A stretch of DNA of 64,000 bases. Origin: Rhodoferax sp. Lineage in GTDB: Bacteria; Pseudomonadota; Gammaproteobacteria; Burkholderiales; Burkholderiaceae_C. Under the pieces are notes generated by a model. That model had not been told where the DNA came from. It did not search any database and saw only the letters and a program-made list of their open reading frames with translations. Both the position numbers and the translations under genes were made by a program. Numbering within the stretch: the first letter of the stretch is position 1; every line of letters begins with the position of its first letter. Positions 49,602 through 59,330 of the stretch are shown here, in pieces. The DNA lies in contig JAGOUM010000002.1 of NCBI GenBank assembly GCA_018061265.1, positions 49,781-113,780 on the forward strand, in the 5' to 3' direction.

Positions 49602-49635
49602 AAAAAAACCTCCGCGAGACCGGATCCGCAGGAGG
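49602..49635 (-). terminator. Terminator after tRNA-Cys
   Basis: On the minus strand CCTCCTGCG pairs with CGCGGAGG (one bulged base), loop of 10, followed by seven T (49602-49608). It separates tRNA-Cys from tRNA-Leu. Confidence 0.75.
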
Positions 49636-49659
49636 TTTGACACAAGACACAGCTGAGAC

Positions 49660-49733
49660 TGGAGGCGCGACCCAGAGTCGAACTGGGCTAGACGGATTTG
49701 CAATCCGTTGCATAACCGATTTGCTATCGCGCC
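49660..49733 (-). tRNA. tRNA-Cys (anticodon GCA)
   Basis: Acceptor GGCGCGA/TCGCGCC with the U73 discriminator typical of tRNA-Cys, encoded CCA (49660-49662), anticodon loop TTGCAAA (GCA), T-arm GTTCGACTC. Class I, 74 nt including CCA. Confidence 0.97.
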
Positions 49734-49742
49734 AAACTCATC

Positions 49743-49770
49743 ACAAAAAAGGGAAGCACACGCTTCCCTT
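49743..49770 (-). terminator. Terminator after the first tRNA-Gly
   Basis: Minus strand GGGAAGC-GTGT-GCTTCCC, a perfect 7-bp stem, followed by six T. It ends the tRNA-Gly transcript, so tRNA-Cys must have its own promoter or depend on read-through. Confidence 0.8.
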
Positions 49771-49779
49771 TCTGAGAAC

Positions 49780-49855
49780 TGGAGCGGGAAAAGAGTCTCG
49801 AACTCTCGACCTCAACCTTGGCAAGGTTGCGCTCTACCAACTGAGCTATTCCCGC
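49780..49855 (-). tRNA. tRNA-Gly (anticodon GCC), copy 1
   Basis: Acceptor GCGGGAA/TTCCCGC, D-arm AGCTCAGTTGGTAGAGC, anticodon loop TTGCCAA (GCC), T-arm GTTCGAGAC, encoded CCA (49780-49782). Identical to the copy 36 bp upstream on the same strand. Confidence 0.97.
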
Positions 49856-49891
49856 ATTAGTGCAAAAAAAAATCGCACCAAAAAAACCATT

Positions 49892-49967
49892 TGGAGCGGG
49901 AAAAGAGTCTCGAACTCTCGACCTCAACCTTGGCAAGGTTGCGCTCTACCAACTGAGCTATTCCCGC
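49892..49967 (-). tRNA. tRNA-Gly (anticodon GCC), copy 2
   Basis: Identical in every base to copy 1, including the encoded CCA (49892-49894) and the ATT just upstream of the 5' end. First gene of the tandem; a TATAAT lies 14 bp before it. Confidence 0.97.
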
Positions 49968-49980
49968 ATTCAAGCCCAAG

Positions 49981-49986
49981 ATTATA
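49981..49986 (-). promoter_or_regulatory. -10 element of the tRNA-Gly promoter
   Basis: Perfect TATAAT on the minus strand, 14-19 bp before the mature 5' end of tRNA-Gly copy 2, the expected distance for a tRNA transcript. No good TTGACA-like -35 was found at 16-18 bp. Confidence 0.6.
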
Positions 49987-50030
49987 GCGTGATTTAATCC
50001 TCGATTGCCTCAGGGTGACACAAATCGCGC

Positions 50031-52472
50031 TCAGTGTTTGACGGAATCCGTCACTGCAGAACTTGCCACGGTCACCTCGGCAACTGCCACAGCCACAGGC
50101 TCATCTTCCGCCAGTGGCGTTGGCATTTGCACCAGGGCGATTTCCAGTACTTTGTCGATCCAGCGTACCGGGACAATCTCGAGGCCATTCTTGACGTTTT
50201 CCGGGATCTCCTGCAAGTCCTTTGCGTTATCTTCAGGAATCAGCACGGTCTTGATGTCACCACGCAGTGCTGCCAGAAGTTTCTCTTTCAGACCACCAAT
50301 GGCGGTCACTTCGCCACGCAAGGTGATTTCGCCTGTCATCGCCACATCACAACGCACCGGAATACCCGTCATCGCAGAAACAAAGGCAGTAGTCATCGCC
50401 ACGCCAGCACTCGGACCGTCCTTGGGCGTTGCCCCATCGGGCACATGGATATGGATATCACGTTTCTCAAAAAACTCATCCTTGATGCCCAGTCGATGTG
50501 AACGGCTTCGCACCACTGTTCGTGCCGCTTCAACTGACTCCTTCATCACGTCGCCCAACGAGCCGGTACGGGTAATGACACCTTTGCCGGGCATCATGGC
50601 TGCCTCAATGGTCAGTAGGTCTCCGCCCACCTCGGTCCATGCAAGACCAACCACCTGACCGACCTGATTCTTCTTCTCTGCACGTCCAAAGTCGTACTTG
50701 CGAACGCCTAAGTAATCATTCAGGTTTTCCGCGTTCACCACCACTTGAGGCTTCATTTTCTTGAGCTGAAGTCCCTTGACCACCTTGCGGCAAATTTTTG
50801 AGATTTCGCGCTCTAACGAACGCACGCCAGCTTCACGGGTGTAGTAGCGCACAATGCCCCGCACTGCGTCCTCCGTGACCGCCAACTCCTCAACTTTGAC
50901 CCCGTTGTTCTTGAGCTGCTTGGGCAACAGGTATTTAAGTGCAATATTGGTTTTTTCGTCCTCGGTGTACCCTGAGAGCCGGATCACCTCCATCCGGTCC
51001 AATAAGGCCGGCGGAATATTCATCGAGTTCGACGTGGCCACAAACATCACGTCACTCAAGTCAAAATCAACCTCGACATAGTGATCACCAAACTTGTGGT
51101 TCTGTTCAGGGTCAAGCACCTCAAGCAAGGCACTTGACGGATCGCCACGGAAGTCGGTACCCAATTTGTCGATTTCATCCAGCAGGAACAAGGGGTTACG
51201 GGTGCCGACCTTGCTCAGGCTTTGCAACACCTTGCCCGGCATGGCCCCGATGTAGGTCCGGCGATGGCCGCGGATCTCGGCCTCGTCCCGCATGCCACCC
51301 AGCGCCATACGCACATACTTGCGGCCGGTCGCCTTGGCCACAGACTGGCCAAGCGAGGTTTTTCCAACCCCGGGGGGACCCACCAAGCACAGGATCGGTG
51401 CCTTGACTTTGTCCACACGTTGTTGAACCGCAAGGTACTCAAGGATTCGGTCCTTGACCTTGTCAAGACCATAGTGGTCTTCATTAAGGACCTTTTCAGC
51501 GTGCGTCAGGTTGTGTTTGATTTTGGTCTTGGACGCCCAAGGCAGACCAGTCAGTACATCGATGTAGTTCCGCACCACCGTGGCTTCGGCCGACATGGGC
51601 GACATCAGCTTGAGTTTTTTTAACTCGCCTTCGGCCTTTTTCAGCGCCTCTTTCGGCATCTTCGCGGACTTGATCTTTTTTTCTATCTCTTCAATATCGG
51701 CACCGTCTTCACCTTCACCCAGTTCCTTTTGAATTGCTTTGACCTGTTCGTTCAGATAAAAATCACGCTGGTTTTTCTCCATCTGCCGCTTCACACGACC
51801 CCGGATTTTTTTGTCGACATTGAGAATATCAACCTCGCGTTCGATCTGTTCAAACAGGTTTTCCAGACGCTCCTTGACACCGGACAGTTCCAGCACTGCC
51901 TGTTTGCTGTCGAGCTTTAACGGCAAGTGCGCCGCGATGGTATCGGCCAGTCGCCCCGAATCGTCAATGCTGGAGATCGAGGTAAGGATCTCTGGCGGGA
52001 TCTTCTTGTTCAGTTTGACGTACTGGTCAAACTGCTGCATCACGGCGCGGCGCAGCGCCTCGACTTCACTGGCCTTGCCTCGCGGCTTGGTCTCCGGCTC
52101 GACGACCACGGCCATTGGCGTGATACCCGCTGTGAAATGCAATTCACCATCAACAATGGTGTCAACCTGCGCACGCTGCTGGCCTTCAACCAGAACTTTG
52201 ACCGTGCCATCAGGCAACTTGAGCATTTGCAGGATGGTTGAAATACACCCTACCGCAAACATATCGGTGACCAAGGGGTCATCTTTGGCAGCTGCTTTCT
52301 GTGCCACCAGCATGATGCGCCGATCCGAAGCCATGGCAGCTTCGAGGGCCTTGATACTCTTGGGGCGACCAACAAAAAGTGGAATCACCATGTGTGGAAA
52401 AACAACCACATCACGCAAGGGCAACAATGGCAGATCGATGGGAGTAGCAGGCAAAGGGGTATGACCCGACAT
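50031..52472 (-). CDS. lon: ATP-dependent protease Lon
   Basis: An 813-residue AAA+ serine protease degrading misfolded and regulatory proteins. N-terminal substrate domain (1-~300) opens LPLLPLRDVVVFPHMVIPLFVGRPKS; AAA module has Walker A GPPGVGKTSL and Walker B LFLLDEIDKL; the C-terminal protease domain has the catalytic Ser in DGPSAGVAM and the Lys in GLKEKLLAA (Ser-Lys dyad). AAGGA lies 7 nt before the start. It follows clpX with 120 bp between, and that gap has its own heat-shock promoter-like sequence, so lon can be expressed apart from clpPX. Confidence 0.97.
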   Translation of the reverse strand: MSGHTPLPATPIDLPLLPLRDVVVFPHMVIPLFVGRPKSIKALEAAMASDRRIMLVAQKAAAKDDPLVTDMFAVGCISTILQMLKLPDGTVKVLVEGQQRAQVDTIVDGELHFTAGITPMAVVVEPETKPRGKASEVEALRRAVMQQFDQYVKLNKKIPPEILTSISSIDDSGRLADTIAAHLPLKLDSKQAVLELSGVKERLENLFEQIEREVDILNVDKKIRGRVKRQMEKNQRDFYLNEQVKAIQKELGEGEDGADIEEIEKKIKSAKMPKEALKKAEGELKKLKLMSPMSAEATVVRNYIDVLTGLPWASKTKIKHNLTHAEKVLNEDHYGLDKVKDRILEYLAVQQRVDKVKAPILCLVGPPGVGKTSLGQSVAKATGRKYVRMALGGMRDEAEIRGHRRTYIGAMPGKVLQSLSKVGTRNPLFLLDEIDKLGTDFRGDPSSALLEVLDPEQNHKFGDHYVEVDFDLSDVMFVATSNSMNIPPALLDRMEVIRLSGYTEDEKTNIALKYLLPKQLKNNGVKVEELAVTEDAVRGIVRYYTREAGVRSLEREISKICRKVVKGLQLKKMKPQVVVNAENLNDYLGVRKYDFGRAEKKNQVGQVVGLAWTEVGGDLLTIEAAMMPGKGVITRTGSLGDVMKESVEAARTVVRSRSHRLGIKDEFFEKRDIHIHVPDGATPKDGPSAGVAMTTAFVSAMTGIPVRCDVAMTGEITLRGEVTAIGGLKEKLLAALRGDIKTVLIPEDNAKDLQEIPENVKNGLEIVPVRWIDKVLEIALVQMPTPLAEDEPVAVAVAEVTVASSAVTDSVKH

Positions 52473-52496
52473 ATAGCGTCCTTAAATACCTGAGGG

Positions 52497-52524
52497 AAGT
52501 GGAGCAAACGGGCCACTTTTCAAG
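52497..52524 (-). promoter_or_regulatory. Candidate sigma-32 (RpoH) promoter of lon
   Basis: On the minus strand CTTGAAA (52524-52518), a perfect match to the heat-shock -35 consensus, is 13 bp from CTCCACTT (52504-52497), six of eight matches to CCCCATNT. The transcript start would be near 52490, about 18 nt before the lon ATG. The -35 lies in a perfect hairpin GCCACTT-GAA-AAGTGGC (52512-52528). Confidence 0.65.
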
Positions 52525-52540
52525 TGGCAACCCATTATGA

Positions 52541-52580
52541 ATAAAAAACAAAAACTCTGAGGAGCCTAAAACCGCCTCCA
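52541..52580 (-). terminator. Possible terminator after clpX
   Basis: Minus strand GGAG...CTCC with an 11-nt loop, then TCAGAG and two T-runs (five and six T). The stem is short, so this is a weak call; it would end clpPX transcripts before lon. Confidence 0.4.
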
Positions 52581-52592
52581 AAGCCCGTTACA

Positions 52593-53855
<1,263 letters not shown>

Positions 53856-53860
53856 GAGAA

Positions 53861-54481
53861 CTACACCCTTTTTGAAATAACCTGGTCGATAAGACCGTAG
53901 TCCTTGCACTCCTGCGCTGACATGTAGTAGTCACGCTCGGTGTCACGCTCAATGCGCTCCAGCGGTTGACCGGTGCAGTCGGCGAGAATTTTGTTGAGTT
54001 GCTCCCGCGTTTTGAGGATTTCGCGCGCCTGGATCTCGATCTCAGTGGCTTGCCCTTGGCTGCCACCCGACGGCTGATGAATCATGATCTTGGAGTTCGG
54101 CAGCGAAAACCGCTTGCCCTTGGCACCCGCTGCGAGCAAAAATGCACCCATGCTGGCGGCCATTCCGATACACAGCGTGGACACCTGTGGCTTGATGAAA
54201 TTCATGGTGTCAAAAATGGCCATGCCCGCACTGACAGAGCCACCCGGTGAGTTGATGTAAAAGGAAATGTCCTTGTCGGGATTCTCGCTTTCCAGAAACA
54301 GCAGTTGCGCCACCACCAGATTGGCGACCTGATCATTCACCGGACCCACCATAAAGATGACGCGCTCCTTGAGCAGGCGCGAGTAGATGTCATACGAGCG
54401 CTCGCCGCGACCCGACTGCTCGATCACCATGGGCACCATGCCCAAACCTTGAATATCCATTGCACCCCTGGGATGGTTCAT
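53861..54481 (-). CDS. clpP: ATP-dependent Clp protease proteolytic subunit ClpP
   Basis: A 206-residue serine protease subunit of the 14-mer chamber. The catalytic triad is visible: Ser in GMAASMGAF, His in IMIHQPSGG and Asp in [10 protein letters not shown]. The oxyanion strand [16 protein letters not shown] is intact. The ATG at 54481 (MNHPRGAMD) is chosen because AGGAG lies 6 nt upstream; an ATG eight codons earlier would place that site inside the gene. First gene of clpPX, isolated from tig by a terminator. Confidence 0.97.
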   Translation of the reverse strand: MNHPRGAMDIQGLGMVPMVIEQSGRGERSYDIYSRLLKERVIFMVGPVNDQVANLVVAQLLFLESENPDKDISFYINSPGGSVSAGMAIFDTMNFIKPQVSTLCIGMAASMGAFLLAAGAKGKRFSLPNSKIMIHQPSGGSQGQATEIEIQAREILKTREQLNKILADCTGQPLERIERDTERDYYMSAQECKDYGLIDQVISKRV

Positions 54482-54530
54482 ATTGACTCCTAAAAACTCC
54501 GACAAATGTAGCGAAAAACCTCAACCCTTA

Positions 54531-54555
54531 AGAAAAAAGGGCCTGTGAACCAGGC
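54531..54555 (-). terminator. Terminator after tig
   Basis: Minus strand GCCTG-GTTCA-CAGGC (54555-54541) followed by CC and six T (54538-54533). It lies 51 bp after the tig stop and 50 bp before the clpP start, so clpPX needs its own promoter within or before this gap. Confidence 0.7.
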
Positions 54556-54605
54556 AACCATGCCCTGGCACAAGCCCCACCGGGTGAGATTTGCCGTCAA
54601 AACGC

Positions 54606-55916
54606 TTAATTTTGCGCCATCAACTCATCAAATCCGATGGCTTTTTCGGTCACCTGGGCCTTGGACATCACGAAGTTGGTGACATTGTTCTCCAGCACAA
54701 TGGCCTCCACCTCAGCCAGGCGCTTGTTGTCGCCAAAATACCAGCGCTGTACTTCAGCAGGCTTTTCGTAGCTCGCGGCAAGCTCTTCAACATGCGCCTT
54801 GATCTGGTCCATGGTGGCTTGCAGGTTGTTGGCCCGTACCAGCTCGGCAACCACCAGACCCAGACGGACACGGCGCTCAGCCTGGGGCCGGAAGACGTCG
54901 TCAGGAATCTCCACCTTGTCGGCATCCTTGATGCCGCGCTGCTTCAGGTCAGCGCGCGCCGCCTCAAGCAAACGGTCCATTTCGGCGCGAACACTGGCAT
55001 TGGGCAAATCCAGCTCGGCCTTGGCAACCAACGCATCCATCACTGCGGTCTTGTTTCGCGCGAGCAGGCGGAATTTGACTTCACGCTCCAGGTTCTTTTT
55101 GATGTCGGCATGCAAGCCATCGACCGAAGCATCCGCAATGCCGAGTGACTTGGCCAACGCCTCATTGACCTCGGGCAGATGCGCCGCCTCGATCTTCTTG
55201 ACCGTCACCATGAAGTCCGCCGTTTTGCCTGCCACTTCCTTGCCGTGGTAGTCGGCTGGAAATACCAGTGGGAAGGTCTTGCTTTCTCCGAGCTTCAGGC
55301 CACGAGTGGCTTCTTCAAACTCCTTGAGCATCTGACCGTCACCCAGGATAAACTGAAAATCATCGGCCTTGCCACCCGCAAACGGCTCACCGTCAATCTT
55401 GCCTTCAAAGTCAACCACCACGCGGTCCGTCTCTTGCGCAGGGGCATCATGCGGACGCAGCGAAAAAGTGCGACGCTGTTTGCGCAGGATTTCGATGGTC
55501 TTTTCAATCGCCGCATCCGACACCTCGGTAGTCAGCTTTTCAACCTCGGCGGTCGCCAGATCACCAATCTTGACTTCGGGGAACACTTCAAACACGGCCT
55601 CAAAAGCCATCTCGCCTTCCGCGGCACCGTCTTTCTCATTGATCTTGGGCTGCCCGGCAACCCGCAGCTTTGCCTCGTTGGCCGCGGTGTAAAACGCCTC
55701 GCCAACCTTGTCATTCATCACCTCGTACTGGACCGAGTAGCCATAGCGCTGTGCGACAACGTTCATTGGAACCTTGCCCGGACGGAAACCATCCATCTTG
55801 ACGGTGCGCGCAAGCTTCTTCAGGCGGGCTGTCACTTCGGACTGGATGGAGCCTACAGGCAGACTCAGCGTCATCTTGCGCTCTAATTTTTCAAGGGTTT
55901 CAACTGCGATGGCCAT
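54606..55916 (-). CDS. tig: Trigger factor
   Basis: A 436-residue ribosome-bound chaperone and prolyl isomerase. The N-terminal ribosome-binding domain holds GFRPGKVP near residue 44; the FKBP-type isomerase domain is ~155-245 (DRVVVDFEGKIDGEPFAGG, FILGDGQMLKEFEEA); the C-terminal chaperone arms follow. GGAG is 8 nt before ATG 55916. The start lies only 23 bp after the CCA end of a tRNA-Leu gene on the same strand with no terminator between, so tig mRNA probably comes from a tRNA-mRNA precursor. Confidence 0.97.
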   Translation of the reverse strand: MAIAVETLEKLERKMTLSLPVGSIQSEVTARLKKLARTVKMDGFRPGKVPMNVVAQRYGYSVQYEVMNDKVGEAFYTAANEAKLRVAGQPKINEKDGAAEGEMAFEAVFEVFPEVKIGDLATAEVEKLTTEVSDAAIEKTIEILRKQRRTFSLRPHDAPAQETDRVVVDFEGKIDGEPFAGGKADDFQFILGDGQMLKEFEEATRGLKLGESKTFPLVFPADYHGKEVAGKTADFMVTVKKIEAAHLPEVNEALAKSLGIADASVDGLHADIKKNLEREVKFRLLARNKTAVMDALVAKAELDLPNASVRAEMDRLLEAARADLKQRGIKDADKVEIPDDVFRPQAERRVRLGLVVAELVRANNLQATMDQIKAHVEELAASYEKPAEVQRWYFGDNKRLAEVEAIVLENNVTNFVMSKAQVTEKAIGFDELMAQN

Positions 55917-55939
55917 AAATTCATCTCCAAAAATAGGTG

Positions 55940-56026
55940 TGGTGCGCGGGGGGGGACTCGAACCCCCACACTGTTGCCAGCGTCAGGACCTAAACCTGGT
56001 GCGTCTACCAATTTCGCCACCCGCGC
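55940..56026 (-). tRNA. tRNA-Leu (anticodon TAG)
   Basis: Acceptor GCGCGGG/CCCGCGC, discriminator A, encoded CCA (55940-55942). Anticodon loop GTTTAGG gives TAG; long variable arm (TGGCAACA region) of class II; T-arm GGTTCGAGTCC. Ends 23 bp before tig, same strand. Confidence 0.97.
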
Positions 56027-56058
56027 AAAAATAAAGGGGGTGGCAAAAAACCACCCCT
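56027..56058 (-). terminator. Terminator of the RND efflux operon
   Basis: Minus strand AGGGGTGG-TTTTTTG-CCACCCCCT, then TTATTTTT directly before the tRNA-Leu 5' end. It is 93 bp after the permease stop and would keep efflux transcripts out of the tRNA/tig unit. Confidence 0.65.
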
Positions 56059-56150
56059 GAAAATTGGTTAGCCACACATTTTAACCCGTTGACACACCAA
56101 ATTTGGACGACTCCGTCACCAAAGTGTCATGGGTCAGAGTGGGGTTGCGA

Positions 56151-59100
56151 TCACTTTGTCTGTGCCGTCACCCGAAACCAGGCCGCGTACATGGCGGGCA
56201 GCGCCAGCAGCGTCAAGACGGTTGCCACAATCAGCCCGCCCATGATGGCCACCGCCATTGGTCCCCAGAACACCGAGCGGCTCAGTGGAATCATCGCCAG
56301 CACGGCGGCCGCCGCGGTCAGCACAATCGGGCGCAAGCGGCGCACCGCCGACTCGACGATGGCTTCCCACGCCGGCACACCGCGCGCCCGGTCCTGCTCG
56401 ATCTGGTCGATCAGAATCACCGAGTTGCGCTGAATCATGCCCATCAGCGCAATCACCCCCAGGAGCGCCACAAAGCCAAACGGCCGGTTCAATAACAGAA
56501 GAGCCCCGGCCACACCGGCTATGCCCAGCGGACCGGTCAGAAACACCAGCATGGCGCGGCTGAAACTGTGCAATTGCAGCATCAGCAGCGTGAAGGTGAT
56601 GAACAGCATCACCGGCACCCCGGCGACGATGGACGCTGAGCCCTTGGAGCTTTCGGCCACAGCGCCAGCCACCTCGATGCGGTACTGGCCCGCACTGCCC
56701 TGCGCCCATTTGCCCTCTAGTGCGCGCAATTCGGGCAGCAACTGGTTGGTCACCGTGGCGCCTTGCAGGCCCTCGGCAATGTCACTTTGCACGGTAATGG
56801 CGTAGTCACGCCCCTCGCGCCACATCACGCCAGGTTCCCAGGTAAACACCGGGCGGGCAATCTGAGTGAGCGGCACCGATTTGCCCGAGGCGGTGGGCAG
56901 GTAGGCATTGGCGATATCCGTAATGGCGTTGCGCTCATCAAGCGGCTGGCGCAGCACGATGTCGATGAGTCTGTCGCCTTCGCGGTACTGGCCCACGGTG
57001 GCGCCACTCAGAATGGTTTTGGACGCCTGTGCGATGGACTGGCTTGACACGCCCAGCGCTCGCGCCTTGGTCTGGTCCACCTCCAGGCGCATCACCTTGA
57101 TTGACTCGTTCCAGTTGTCATTCACACCCCGGGTGTTGGGGCTGGCGCGCATCACCGCCTTGACCTCGTCGGCGTGCTGGCGCAGCAACAATGGGTCTGA
57201 GCCCACCACCCGAAACTGCACCGGGTAGGGTACCGGTGGACCATTGGCCAGCAGCGTGGTACGGCCGCGCACCTCAGGGAACTCCTGCGCCAGCACGGCG
57301 GGCAGGCTGCGCCGTAGCACCTCACGCGTTGGCAAATCTTTGGGCACCACAATCAGTTGCGACACATTGGTCTGCGGAAAAATCTGCTCCAGCGGCAAAT
57401 AAAACCGTGGCACACCCGAGCCGACCCACTGCGTGACCGAGAGCACGCCGGGCTCGGCCATCAGGCGCGCTTCGACCCGCTTGGCGACCTCCTCGGTGGC
57501 GGCAAACGAAGTGCCCTCGCCCGACCACAAGTCCACCAGAATCTCTGGCCGGCTCGAATCCGCGAAGAACTGTTGCTGCACCCGCCCCATGCCGGCAATA
57601 CCCAGGCCAAAAAGCGCCAGCGTCACGCCAATGGTGATCCAGCGATGCCGCACACAGGCGTTTACCGCGCGGCGAAACGCCCGGTAAAACGGCGTGTCGT
57701 ACATGTCGTGCTCATGGTCAGCGGCGCCGCCCTGCTCGGTGTGGGCCACCACATGCGGCGGCACCTTGAGCAGCCGCACACCCAGGTAGGGCACAAAGTA
57801 CACCGACACAATCCAGCTCAAAACCAGCGCAATCACCGTCACGGCAAAAATCGCAAAGGTGTATTCACCGGTCATCGACTTGGCAATGCCAATGGGCAAA
57901 AAGCCCGCGGCGGTGATCAACGTGCCGGTGAGCATCGGCATGGCAGTGATTTCATACGCAAAGGTGGCGGCGCGTACCTTGTCAAACCCTTCTTCCATCT
58001 TGCGCACCATCATCTCCACCGCGATGATGGCGTCGTCCACCAGCAGGCCCAGCGCAATGATCAGCGAACCCAGCGAGATCTTGTGCAGCCCGATGCCCCA
58101 GTAGTTCATCGCCAAAAAAGTCATCGCCATCACCAGCGGAATCGTGATGCCCACCACCAACCCCGGGCGAATATCAAGCGTCCAGCGCCGGTGCCAGGGG
58201 TGGGTACCCTCGCGTTTGTGCAGCCCCAGGCTGAGAAAACTGACCGCCAGCACAATCGCCACGGCCTCAATCAGCACACGCACAAACTCGTTGACCGAGG
58301 TCACCACCGACTTGGGCTGATCCTGCACCTGCGCCAGCGTCACACCCAGAGGCAAGCCCTGCTCAATCTTCGTGGCCGCCGCCTTGAGCGACTTGCCCAA
58401 CGCAATGATGTCGCCGCCCTTGGTCATCGACACCCCCAGCGCAACCACCTCTTCGCCCTGAAAACGCACCTTGACGGTGGGTGGGTCAACATAATCGCGT
58501 TTGATCTCGGCAATGTCGCCCAGCCGTAGCTGGCGGTCCGCGCCGCGAATCGGCAGCGCGCGCAGGTCTTCGACCGAGTTGAACTGCCCGGCCACACGCA
58601 CCTGCACCACGTCTTGCGGGGTTTGCACCGTACCGGCGGCCTCCACGGCGTTTTGGCCACTGAGCTGCGCCAACACCGCGTTCATGTCCAACCCAAGCTG
58701 GGCCAGGCGCTTTTGCGAGATTTCGATGAATATTTTTTCGGGTTGGTCGCCAAACAGTTCCACCTTGGCGACATCGGGCACGCGCAGCAGTTGCTGGCGC
58801 ACGTCGTCAGCAAAGGTCTTCACCTCGGCGTAGCTGAAACCAGGCGCTTGCAACGCGTAGATCACGCCATAAACATCGCCAAAGTCGTCGTTGAAAAACG
58901 GCCCCACCACCCCTTGGGGCAATGTGCCCCGCATGTCGCCAATCTTTTTGCGCGTCTGGTACCACACGTTGGCCACTTCAGCACCCCGGGCATAGTCCTT
59001 GATCTGAAAGATGATTTGTGACTCGCCTGGCTTGGAATAGCTGCGAATCTTGTCGGCATACGGCACTTCTTGCAGCGTGCGCTCGAGCTTGTCGGTCACC

Positions 59101-59318
59101 TGCTCGGCCATTTGCTGTGCGCTGGCACCCGGCCAGTAGGCGCGCACCACCATGGCACGAAAGGTAAACGGCGGGTCTTCGTCTTGCCCGAGCTGAAAGT
59201 AGCTGGTGGCGCCCAGCAGCATCAGCACCACCATCAAAAACCGCGTCAGCGGCGCATGTTCAAGCGCCCAACGCGACAGGTTAAACCCCTTTTCGGGGTG
59301 CAAATGGGTTTCAGACAT
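56151..59318 (-). CDS. RND efflux transporter permease
   Basis: A 1055-residue AcrB-superfamily proton-driven exporter with 12 helices and two large periplasmic loops. Opening FNLSRWALEHAPLTRFLMVVLMLLGATSYFQLGQDEDPPF and the helix-4 motif GLLVDDAIIAVEMM (Asp-Asp proton relay) are typical. Substrate cannot be told; the sequence is of the less-studied drug-type branch, not CusA-like (no metal-binding Met cluster noticed). AAGGGG lies 8 nt before the ATG and overlaps the end of the adaptor gene 12 bp upstream. No outer-membrane channel gene is present, so it must borrow a TolC-like protein. Confidence 0.95.
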   Translation of the reverse strand: MSETHLHPEKGFNLSRWALEHAPLTRFLMVVLMLLGATSYFQLGQDEDPPFTFRAMVVRAYWPGASAQQMAEQVTDKLERTLQEVPYADKIRSYSKPGESQIIFQIKDYARGAEVANVWYQTRKKIGDMRGTLPQGVVGPFFNDDFGDVYGVIYALQAPGFSYAEVKTFADDVRQQLLRVPDVAKVELFGDQPEKIFIEISQKRLAQLGLDMNAVLAQLSGQNAVEAAGTVQTPQDVVQVRVAGQFNSVEDLRALPIRGADRQLRLGDIAEIKRDYVDPPTVKVRFQGEEVVALGVSMTKGGDIIALGKSLKAAATKIEQGLPLGVTLAQVQDQPKSVVTSVNEFVRVLIEAVAIVLAVSFLSLGLHKREGTHPWHRRWTLDIRPGLVVGITIPLVMAMTFLAMNYWGIGLHKISLGSLIIALGLLVDDAIIAVEMMVRKMEEGFDKVRAATFAYEITAMPMLTGTLITAAGFLPIGIAKSMTGEYTFAIFAVTVIALVLSWIVSVYFVPYLGVRLLKVPPHVVAHTEQGGAADHEHDMYDTPFYRAFRRAVNACVRHRWITIGVTLALFGLGIAGMGRVQQQFFADSSRPEILVDLWSGEGTSFAATEEVAKRVEARLMAEPGVLSVTQWVGSGVPRFYLPLEQIFPQTNVSQLIVVPKDLPTREVLRRSLPAVLAQEFPEVRGRTTLLANGPPVPYPVQFRVVGSDPLLLRQHADEVKAVMRASPNTRGVNDNWNESIKVMRLEVDQTKARALGVSSQSIAQASKTILSGATVGQYREGDRLIDIVLRQPLDERNAITDIANAYLPTASGKSVPLTQIARPVFTWEPGVMWREGRDYAITVQSDIAEGLQGATVTNQLLPELRALEGKWAQGSAGQYRIEVAGAVAESSKGSASIVAGVPVMLFITFTLLMLQLHSFSRAMLVFLTGPLGIAGVAGALLLLNRPFGFVALLGVIALMGMIQRNSVILIDQIEQDRARGVPAWEAIVESAVRRLRPIVLTAAAAVLAMIPLSRSVFWGPMAVAIMGGLIVATVLTLLALPAMYAAWFRVTAQTK

Positions 59319-59330
59319 GACCCGAACCCC

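Noticed and set aside
49434-49703. 90-codon N-terminal extension of the cti frame
   Set aside because: It runs through the tRNA-Leu gene and would bury the signal peptide.
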